DNA of 64,000 nucleotides from JBCCOW01 sp039025855 (GTDB taxonomy: Bacteria; Planctomycetota; Phycisphaerae; Phycisphaerales; Phycisphaeraceae). The DNA lies in the NCBI GenBank assembly GCA_039025855.1, contig JBCCNL010000010.1:17443-81442 (forward strand). The letters are read 5' to 3'. The notes beneath the pieces are model-generated. The model saw nothing but the letters and a program-made list of their open reading frames with translations. It was not told the DNA's origin and did not search any database. This document shows, one piece after another, positions 58,105 to 64,000 of this stretch (positions are counted from its first letter, which is position 1; every line of letters starts with the position of its first letter). The translations under genes and the position numbers were made by a program.

Positions 58105-60108
58105 TTAGCGCGGGAGGGGGGTGGGGTTGTCGAGGGACTCGAAGCGGTCGTCGGTAGAGGGTTCGGGTTCGGGTTGCGTTTCGGAGTCGGTGGGTTCGGT
58201 GGGTGCGGTGTCGGGTTGGCCGAGGGTGGGGATGTCGGAGAGGTCGATATCGGTGGTGGAGCGTTGGACGTCCTGGTCGTCGGCGCGGGCCTGGTAGATG
58301 GTTTCGGCAAGGGGGCTGGTCTGGATATGGATGGGGGCTTCGATGACGCCTTGGGATTGGAAGGCTTGGAGGGCGGCGGCGACTTCGGAGAAGGAGAGGC
58401 CGAGGCCTTGCTGGGCGTCTTTGGTGGTGGGGGCGTGGCCGAGGGCGTAGGCGAGGTCGACGGCGGAGGGTCCGATCTGGAGCTTGCGGGCGTCACCGCG
58501 GAGGGGGGGCTGGTAGAAGAGGTCGGCGATGGGGAGTTGCTGGGGTGGGTCGGCGGGGTCGGCTTTGGGTTCGCCGTTGACGTTGGCTTCGGGGTCGTCT
58601 TGGTGGGCGACGGGCATGAGGCCGGCGCGGACCATGAGGCGGTTGTCGAAGGCTTGGCCGAGGCGGTTTTCGACCAGGGGGATGTTGCGGTTGAAGAAGG
58701 CGAAGCGGGGGACGCGCTGGGGGGTGATGTGGATGAGGGGGGTGGCGGTGGGGACGAGGTCGATGAGGTATTTGATCTCGTTGGTCTGGGGGTTCCGGAC
58801 GGCGAAGCGCTCGATCAGCGGGTCGTTGTTGACGGCGAGGGCTTCGTAGGTGGCGATGCGGACGGACTGATCGGGGTCGTCGAGGAGCTGGCGGAGGGCG
58901 ACGGTGCGTTCGAAGGTGGGCGGGAGGTCGGCGAGGGGTCGGGCGACGGCGGCTCGGGTGTCGGGGTCTGGATCGCTGGCGAACTGGACGAGGACGGGGA
59001 TGGCCTGTTCGTCTTCGAGCAGGGCGCCGGCCTGGAGGGCGGCGAGGCGGACGGGCGTGGGGGTGGTGATGGAGTAGTAGTCCTGGAGGACGGGGATGGC
59101 GTTGGGGCCGAGGGCCTGGAGGGCGTAGGTGGTTTCGGTGAGGAACTCGGCGCGGTGGGCGGGGTCGTTGAGGCGTTCGAGGAGGGTGCGGGACTGCTGG
59201 GCGATGAAGTTGGGGGTGCGCTGGGTGTAGAGGTATTGGACGAGGTTGAGGAAGCGTTCGGGGTCGGCCTGGAAGCGCTCGGGGATGTTGACCTGGACGA
59301 GGACGGAGGAGCGCGGGACGGCGGTGTCGAGTTTTTCGAGGGGGTCGCGGGGGAAGCGTTCGTTGATGCGGTCGGAGATGACACGGGAGATACGCCAGGA
59401 GGGCTGGTTGAGTCGGATCTCGACGGTGCGGGGTGAGGTGGCGACGCCGCCGTTGACGATGACGGCGGCGCGTTGGTCGTGGGTCTGGTTGGGGCCGAGC
59501 TTGGGGGGGATGGGGTCGAGGTAGACGGGTCCGGCGGCGCGGGCGAGTGGGGCGAGGAACCGGGTGGGGTTTCGGATGCCGTTGACGGCGAGCTGGGCGG
59601 ACCAGAGCTTGCCGCCGTTGAGGGAGGTGGTCTGGGTGTCGGCGGGGAAGACGAGGAGGTCGAAGCGGGTGCCTTTGACGGCCCCGGCGGGGATGAGCCC
59701 GAAGACCTCGACGACGGCGGTGTCTTCCCGGGCGAGGATCTGCTCGGGTGAGCCGGGCAGGACGTCACGGGCGAGGGTCTGACCGACGCCTTGCCGGGCC
59801 ATTTCACGGAGGAGCCAGTCGCGGAGGAAGGAGGGGACTTCGGCGGAGCCGGTGTCGTGTAGCCCGACCATGAGGCCGTAGCCGGAGACGAGGAGGGGGC
59901 TGGTGTTGGTGAGGGTGGCGTAGGAGGCGACGGTGCCGCGGAGGAAGCGTGGGCCCTGGAAGGTGGGGCCGGGGGCGACGTCGGGGAGGGCGGCTTCCTG
60001 GGAGGAGCAGGCGGTGAGGAGCGGGAGTGAGGCGGCGAGGAGGAGGAGGGCGGCGAGGGCGGGCGTGGTGTGACCGCGCGGTTGGGGGGAGCGGGGAGGG
60101 TGGGGCAT
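58105..60108 (-). CDS. Lipoprotein with FlgI-like N-terminal domain and HEAT-like repeats
   Basis: The 667-aa protein has a lipoprotein signal peptide (LLLLAASLPLLTACSSQ, lipobox Cys). Residues about 60-290 resemble the flagellar P-ring protein FlgI: VSGYGLMVGLHDTGSAEVPSFLRDWL, AVNGIRNPTRFLAPL, VNGGVATSPRTVEIRLNQPSWRISRVISDRINERFP. The next part (about 310-440) is helical with HEAT-type units (PTPVRLAALQAGALLEDEQAIPVLVQFA, DPDQSVRIATYEALAVNND). There are no other flagellar genes here, so it is probably an envelope lipoprotein that has borrowed the fold. Confidence 0.65.
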   Translation of the reverse strand: MPHPPRSPQPRGHTTPALAALLLLAASLPLLTACSSQEAALPDVAPGPTFQGPRFLRGTVASYATLTNTSPLLVSGYGLMVGLHDTGSAEVPSFLRDWLLREMARQGVGQTLARDVLPGSPEQILAREDTAVVEVFGLIPAGAVKGTRFDLLVFPADTQTTSLNGGKLWSAQLAVNGIRNPTRFLAPLARAAGPVYLDPIPPKLGPNQTHDQRAAVIVNGGVATSPRTVEIRLNQPSWRISRVISDRINERFPRDPLEKLDTAVPRSSVLVQVNIPERFQADPERFLNLVQYLYTQRTPNFIAQQSRTLLERLNDPAHRAEFLTETTYALQALGPNAIPVLQDYYSITTPTPVRLAALQAGALLEDEQAIPVLVQFASDPDPDTRAAVARPLADLPPTFERTVALRQLLDDPDQSVRIATYEALAVNNDPLIERFAVRNPQTNEIKYLIDLVPTATPLIHITPQRVPRFAFFNRNIPLVENRLGQAFDNRLMVRAGLMPVAHQDDPEANVNGEPKADPADPPQQLPIADLFYQPPLRGDARKLQIGPSAVDLAYALGHAPTTKDAQQGLGLSFSEVAAALQAFQSQGVIEAPIHIQTSPLAETIYQARADDQDVQRSTTDIDLSDIPTLGQPDTAPTEPTDSETQPEPEPSTDDRFESLDNPTPLPR

Positions 60109-60195
60109 GGGCGTGAGGGGCTGGGGTGGTGGGGCGTTTGCGGGGGTGTATTGTCGTGGCAGCGTGCGAGGGGGTCAAGGGTTGTGGTGGGCTGG

Positions 60196-60219
60196 GCCCG
60201 GGGGTGGCTACCCCCGGGC
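60196..60219 (+). repeat. GC-rich palindrome before hpt
   Basis: GCCCGGGGGT and ACCCCCGGGC arms (10-bp stem) with a GGCT loop, followed by TTTATGG. It lies 26 bp upstream of the hpt -10-like box and resembles the palindrome at 32021. Confidence 0.65.
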
Positions 60220-60244
60220 TTTATGGGGGGGGATGGAGCGTTGG

Positions 60245-60250
60245 TACACT
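60245..60250 (+). promoter_or_regulatory. -10-like TACACT, 6 nt before hpt start
   Basis: TACACT, TTGCAG, then ATG 60257, which decides this start over ATG 60233. Confidence 0.65.
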
Positions 60251-60256
60251 TTGCAG

Positions 60257-60829
60257 ATGGAGCGTGATATTGATCGGGTGCTGATCGGGCGGGAAGCGAT
60301 CGCGACGCGGTTGGATGAGCTGGCGGCGGAGGTGGCGGCGGGGCTGCCGGTGGGGCCGGATGGGGAGCCGGAGCCGTTGATGATTGTGCCGATCCTGACG
60401 GGGAGCTTTATTTTTGTGGCGGATTTGGTGCGGCGGTTGCCGGTGCGGATGCAGTTGTCGCTGATGTCGGTGACGAGCTACCCGGGGACGGCAACGCGGA
60501 GTCGGGGCTCGACGGTGGAGGAGGGGCTGACGAAGCTGCCGGCTTCGTTGGCGGGGCAGCATGTGTTGGTGGTGGACGACATTCTGGACTCGGGCGGGAC
60601 GCTGGCGTTGGTGCGGGAAGTTTTGGGGGCTCGGGGGCCGGCGAGTGTGGAGACGTGTGTGTTGCTGCACAAGTTGCGGGATGATGTGAGCCCGCCGCCG
60701 GCGGACTACACGGCGTTTACGATCCCGGATGAGTTTGTGGTGGGTTATGGGCTGGACTACGACGGGTATTACCGGAACTGGCCGGAGATCGTGACGCTGA
60801 AGCCGGAGGTGGTTGGGGTTGGGGCGTGA
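60257..60829 (+). CDS. hpt: Hypoxanthine phosphoribosyltransferase
   Basis: The 190-aa purine salvage enzyme shows the family start MERDIDRVLIGREAIATRLDELAAEV, the LTGSFIFVADLVRRL loop, the PRPP loop VLVVDDILDSGGTLALVREVL (with Asp-Asp and the TGxT-like SGGT) and DEFVVGYGLDYDGYYRN near the C-terminus. The start at 60257 fits the family N-terminus and the TACACT box; ATG 60233 would add 8 residues. The stop overlaps the following gene by 4 nt (GTGA). Confidence 0.92.
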   Translation: MERDIDRVLIGREAIATRLDELAAEVAAGLPVGPDGEPEPLMIVPILTGSFIFVADLVRRLPVRMQLSLMSVTSYPGTATRSRGSTVEEGLTKLPASLAGQHVLVVDDILDSGGTLALVREVLGARGPASVETCVLLHKLRDDVSPPPADYTAFTIPDEFVVGYGLDYDGYYRNWPEIVTLKPEVVGVGA

Positions 60830-61488
60830 GGGGCGGCGGCGAGCGGGAGTGTGAGGCGCGGGTCGAGCGGGTGTCGGCGGAGGCGGCGGGTGCGGGTGCG
60901 GGTGAGATTGATCGTGAAGCGGTGGCGGCACGGGCCGCGACGCTGCTGCCGGCGGACTTGTTGGATGGGGGTGAGTTGGTGTTGATGGTGGTGAAGCCGA
61001 GCCCGTGGTACATCGTGCTGGCGGCGCTTCGGCCGTTGGCGTGGATTGCGGTGGTGACGGTCGGGTTGGTCACTTTGAACAACGCGGTGGTGGACCTTGG
61101 GTGGTTGGGGTTGGGCGAGCGTCGGCTGCCACGGGTGGTGGACTCACGCGACCTGATCCTGCTGGGGTTTGGTGTAGGTGGGGCTCGGTTGTTTTGGCAG
61201 TTGTTGGAATGGTTGTCGCGGGTGTACGTGCTGACCGATCGGCGGGTGATCCGGGTGAAGGGCGTGCTGACGGTGCAGGTGTTTCAGTGCACGCTGGCGA
61301 AGCTGCAGCAGACCGACCTGGTGTTCACGGTGCGGGAGAGGTTGTTTGGATTGGGGACGATTGGGTTTTCGACGGCGGGGACGGGGTTGCGTGAAGCGTT
61401 CTGGGTGATGCTGGCGAAGCCGCTGGAGGTGCACAAGGCGGTGGTGGAGGCGATGCGGCGGTATGGGGGGCGGAATGAAGGGGGCTAG
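60826..61488 (+). CDS. Membrane protein with bacterial PH (YdbS/YdbT-like) domain
   Basis: The 220-aa protein has two membrane segments (about 60-85, IVLAALRPLAWIAVVTVGLVTL; about 110-125, LILLGFGVGGARLFW) and a bPH domain: SRVYVLTDRRVIRVKGVLTVQVFQCTLAKLQQTDL, FGLGTIGFSTAGTG. The DRRVI-x-KG pattern is characteristic. Function unknown. GTG start overlapping hpt, so co-expressed with it. Confidence 0.8.
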   Translation: MRGGGERECEARVERVSAEAAGAGAGEIDREAVAARAATLLPADLLDGGELVLMVVKPSPWYIVLAALRPLAWIAVVTVGLVTLNNAVVDLGWLGLGERRLPRVVDSRDLILLGFGVGGARLFWQLLEWLSRVYVLTDRRVIRVKGVLTVQVFQCTLAKLQQTDLVFTVRERLFGLGTIGFSTAGTGLREAFWVMLAKPLEVHKAVVEAMRRYGGRNEGG

Positions 61489-61494
61489 TTGTGT

Positions 61495-62310
61495 CTATTC
61501 AGGTATGTCATGGTTCACGGAGGCTTGGATAGCTTCGCAGACGGCGTTGTAAAGATTCTCCGAGACGCGCTCGTATTCCATTTGGGCGTTGCCATTGAAC
61601 GACATGTCATTCCAAGAACCCATACCACCAAAAACCCAGCTTGATTGACAGGCGTCCAGGAGTCTTTGGGCAGCTTCAGGAAGCCAGTCTTCGGGAGCGA
61701 GGTCTTGGTGGTAGCCGTTGAGATCGCCTTGGTTGAGCGTGTTTTTTGCTGTAGTGAAGCTATCTTGGAAGTCGCTCGGGTTGTTCTGAGCAACACAGAA
61801 ATCGATAACTGCCGACAACGCTTGCTCAAGTTTCTGTGATGCGGTGTGGACGTCTCGCGTTTTTCTTGACGTGGGAATATGGCCTTCGTATTCGAAATAG
61901 TCAACTGACCAGATACGATTATCCGTAGCACCTTTTCGAGATACGGTCCATCTTGGAATCCAGAGTGTCGGAACGAGTGAGCTTTGATCTTCGATCAGCC
62001 AGGTCCCGCCACCGCCGGTAAGCCCAGCAAGCATGCGATCCGAGAACCCCGGTTCATTTCCGGCAATGCGATGCAGCACCAAACGTCTCGCTTTTCTTCG
62101 GCGTAGCAAGTCGAACCACTGAGCAGTGGTTTCCGCCAAGATGCGTTGTTTTTGTTTTCGAAATAGTGGCTTGTAGGTTTTCTGGAAAGAGACCTGGTTA
62201 CAAAAGCGTGTAGTTGAATGATCGAGATCAGGAACGTTGGTCGAGAAGCCGGTAATAAATGCTTTCGCATGACATGTGAATGCAACGCATTGTGCGATTT
62301 CGCCATTCAT
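61495..62310 (-). CDS. Orphan protein of unknown function, atypical base composition
   Basis: I recognise no domain in this 271-aa protein. It is soluble (no signal peptide or membrane segment), rich in Trp, Gln, Asn and Cys, with LVPTLWIPRWTVSRKG and QSSWVFGGMGSWNDMSFNG as its most distinctive segments. The DNA is only about 50% G+C by eye, with many A/T-ending codons, unlike all neighbours. This suggests recent transfer. TAAACT 9 nt before the ATG may be its -10 box. It could be a defence or cargo gene, but nothing supports a specific role. Confidence 0.6.
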   Translation of the reverse strand: MNGEIAQCVAFTCHAKAFITGFSTNVPDLDHSTTRFCNQVSFQKTYKPLFRKQKQRILAETTAQWFDLLRRRKARRLVLHRIAGNEPGFSDRMLAGLTGGGGTWLIEDQSSLVPTLWIPRWTVSRKGATDNRIWSVDYFEYEGHIPTSRKTRDVHTASQKLEQALSAVIDFCVAQNNPSDFQDSFTTAKNTLNQGDLNGYHQDLAPEDWLPEAAQRLLDACQSSWVFGGMGSWNDMSFNGNAQMEYERVSENLYNAVCEAIQASVNHDIPE

Positions 62311-62409
62311 TGAGTTTTGAGTTTAGCGGAACGGCTGCGGGCGGACGCTGCATAGGCTGCGAGGGGGTCGGCATTGGTCGCTGTATAGGCATTGGCGATA
62401 TAACAGCTG

Positions 62410-63162
62410 CTATCGCATGGGACGACGCCTGCGGTTGATGCTGGCGATCAGGCTGCCGGCGGCGATCACGAGGAAGCTGCTGGGCTCGGGGATGACTTGT
62501 CCGACGATGCGGAACTCCAGTTCTCCGATGTTTATGTCGGCGTCGGCGTCGGCTTGGTTCTGGGTGAGTGCCAGGATGTTGAATGTTCCGGGGCCGACCA
62601 CGTTGTCGAACACGAAGGTGTCTTGACTGCCCGAGGTGAGGACGGCCGGGTTGACGGCGAGGCCGAAGCCGCCGAAGACGATGTTGTCGGTGGCGGTGAG
62701 CCCGTCGGTTTCCCATCGCCCGGTGATGGCGATCTCCATGGTTTCTTGGAGTTGGAGCGTGATGTCGAAGACTGACTGGCCGCCCGCGTCGCCCCTGATG
62801 AAAGACGACTCTGCCAGGGTTGGGTCGTTGACTACGGCCTCGCTGCGGAGGAACCCATTAATGACAAAGCCGTTGGGTTCGAGCAGTGTGGTTGAGTTTT
62901 GTGTGGCGCGTCCGATGACGATGCCGTCACCGACGGTTGCGTTGACGTCTTGGTCTAAGGCATCGTTGAAGTCGGCCCCGTCGAAGGGGGGGCTGCTGCT
63001 GCCGGAGAAGCCAGATCCTCCGCCGGTTTCGGTGAGCGAGCCGTTGACGGAGATCGACCGGTCGTCATTAGTCAATGTGACGTCCGCCTCCACAGAAGGT
63101 GCTATGGCATGGGACGCGGATACGGCTGCGATACACGCTAAGAACCTGGTGCGGTAATGCAT
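62410..63162 (-). CDS. PEP-CTERM sorting-domain protein
   Basis: The 250-aa protein has a signal peptide (FLACIAAVSASHAIAPSVEA) and the C-terminal sorting signal VIPEPSSFLVIAAGSLIASINRRRRPMR (PEP motif, hydrophobic helix, Arg cluster). The middle is Gly/Ser/Asn/Asp-rich and beta-strand-like (DDRSISVNGSLTETGGGSGFSGS). It is exported and processed by an exosortase, not present here, and probably becomes surface or extracellular matrix protein. GAGGAGA 6 nt before the ATG. Confidence 0.88.
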   Translation of the reverse strand: MHYRTRFLACIAAVSASHAIAPSVEADVTLTNDDRSISVNGSLTETGGGSGFSGSSSPPFDGADFNDALDQDVNATVGDGIVIGRATQNSTTLLEPNGFVINGFLRSEAVVNDPTLAESSFIRGDAGGQSVFDITLQLQETMEIAITGRWETDGLTATDNIVFGGFGLAVNPAVLTSGSQDTFVFDNVVGPGTFNILALTQNQADADADINIGELEFRIVGQVIPEPSSFLVIAAGSLIASINRRRRPMR

Positions 63163-63238
63163 ACTTGCTTCTCCTCGTTGATAAGCGGGTCTACAGCAAC
63201 CAGTCTACATCGTTGGAAACTAAAATCGGTGCTGAGCT

Positions 63239-64000
63239 TTAAGTCTGTCGGATGCGGGCGGAAGCGGCGTGGGCGGTGAGGGACTCGGCAGTGGCGAGGG
63301 TGTCGATGCGTTGGATGGCGTCTTGTGGCATCCCGCCGGTTTGTGGTGGGTAGCTCACGGTGCCGGTGCGTTTGAGGAAGGTGTAGACGGAGACGCCGGA
63401 GGTGAAGCGGGCGGTGGTGCCGGTGGGGAGGCAGTGTGAGGGGCCGGCGTAGTAGTCGCCGGCGGCGACGGGGGTGGTGTCGTGGAGGAAGATTTCGCCG
63501 GCGTGGCGGATGCGGGGCAGCCAAGAATCGGGGTCTTGCACGGCGAGGGAGAGGTGTTCGGTGGCGAGCTGGTTGGCGAGGTCGGCGGCGTGTTGTTCGT
63601 CAGAGGCGAGGAGGCCGCAGGATTCGTCGCGGAGGGCGGCGGCTATGGCGTCCTGGCGGGTGAGTTTCTCGAACTGGTTCTTTAGTTCGGTTCGGATGTT
63701 GGCGATGACGTCGGGCTGCGAGGCGTTAAGGCAGCTCTTGCCGGGGTTGTGCTCGGCCTGGGCGAGGAGGTCGGCGGCGACGCGGGCGGGGTTCGCGCTA
63801 TCGTCGGCGAGGGTGACGATTTCGGAGGGGCCGTAAAAGCCGTTGTCGGTGCCGGTGTGGCCCTGGACCTGGGCTTTGGCGAGCTGGACGAAGACGTTGC
63901 CGGGGCCGGCGATGAGGTCGACGGGGGGGACGGTGTGGGTGCCGAAGGCGAGGGCGGCGACGCCCTGGGCACCGCCGATGGCGTAGAGGTTTTTGAGGCC
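63239..64000 (-). CDS. hisD: Histidinol dehydrogenase, C-terminal part (cut by window end)
   Basis: The open frame runs off the right edge and stops at 63239, giving about 254 residues. It covers the HisD C-terminal two thirds: AIGGAQGVAALAFGTHTVPPVDLIAGPGNVFV, GPSEIVTLAD, AADLLAQAEHNP, then GDYYAGPSHCLPTGTTARFTSGVSVYTFLKRTGTV with the Zn-binding His of AGPSH and the conserved TGG-like TGT. HisD oxidises histidinol to histidine in two steps. Confidence 0.95.
   Translation of the reverse strand, partial: GLKNLYAIGGAQGVAALAFGTHTVPPVDLIAGPGNVFVQLAKAQVQGHTGTDNGFYGPSEIVTLADDSANPARVAADLLAQAEHNPGKSCLNASQPDVIANIRTELKNQFEKLTRQDAIAAALRDESCGLLASDEQHAADLANQLATEHLSLAVQDPDSWLPRIRHAGEIFLHDTTPVAAGDYYAGPSHCLPTGTTARFTSGVSVYTFLKRTGTVSYPPQTGGMPQDAIQRIDTLATAESLTAHAASARIRQT

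Noticed and set aside
57952..59436. 494-residue open frame antisense to the FlgI-like gene
   Set aside because: Composed mostly of Gly, Val, Glu and Asp without motifs, an expected complement of GC-rich coding DNA.
58105..60108. Start of a flagellar gene cluster
   Set aside because: No flg, fli or mot genes occur on either side within the window.

Overview
The window is a dense, GC-rich (about two thirds G+C by eye) bacterial chromosome segment with about 55 protein genes and 3 tRNA genes. The gene content points to Planctomycetota, most likely class Phycisphaerae: two DUF1080 (3-keto-disaccharide hydrolase-like) proteins, two DUF1570 metalloprotease-like proteins, a PEP-CTERM protein, prepilin-type proteins with an H-x-DG-like tail, paired bactofilins, a vanadium haloperoxidase-like protein and an L-fucose isomerase-like protein. 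No marker gene here fixes the species.

Layout. 1-1.2 kb: end of a DinB-like gene and a secreted DUF1080 protein. 1.3-6.6 kb (minus): haloperoxidase-like protein, then a pilin-like / ABC ATPase / ABC permease operon. 6.9-8.5 kb: a membrane HD-GYP sensor and tRNA-Pro(CGG). 8.6-12.5 kb (minus): two bactofilins, a quinone oxidoreductase and a lipoprotein lipase/acyltransferase. 12.6-17 kb: sugar isomerase, LemA pair, murB and an M20 amidohydrolase. 17-20.4 kb (minus): the widely conserved order glmU - prs - rplY - pth, with tRNA-Gln. 20.7-26.7 kb: tRNA-Ala and a three-gene type IV pilus platform operon beginning with a PilM-PilN fusion. 26.7-30.8 kb (minus): two CBS/CorC membrane proteins, a PD-(D/E)XK-like protein and a Gfo/Idh/MocA oxidoreductase. 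30.9-43.3 kb: pdxA, an L-fucose isomerase-like gene, a short UvrC, a VanZ-like protein, a phosphoesterase, an HDAC-family deacetylase, two YkgJ-type Cys-cluster proteins and a second DUF1080 protein. 43.4-49.7 kb: TIM-barrel isomerase, HAD phosphatase, flavin reductase-like protein, a fused AsnC/siroheme-decarboxylase-like protein, truA, and a glycosyltransferase plus PIG-L deacetylase. 49.7-60.1 kb (minus): nucleotidyltransferase, two DUF1570 proteins, accD, an unusually long smc and a FlgI-like lipoprotein. 60.2-64 kb: hpt, a PH-domain membrane protein, an atypical lower-GC orphan, a PEP-CTERM protein and the 3' part of hisD.

Most of this is housekeeping sequence. The unexplained signal is in the DNA between and inside genes. 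(1) Several families of short palindromes are scattered over the window, and some lie in frame inside genes: three in smc and one in the VanZ-like gene. (2) A CTAG-rich repeat of about 30 bp occurs four times, each time just upstream of a gene in the same orientation. (3) Ten genes have a TANNNT box exactly 6 nt before the start codon, usually without a Shine-Dalgarno sequence, which suggests widespread leaderless transcription and helps to choose starts. (4) A 2-kb stretch around truA and the glycosyltransferase has collected three other short repeats, two of which have become protein-coding.

Gene coupling is common: ATGA or GTGA overlaps join ABC/pilin, prs/glmU, the pilus operon, the CBS operon, the glycosyltransferase/deacetylase pair and hpt/PH-domain gene.
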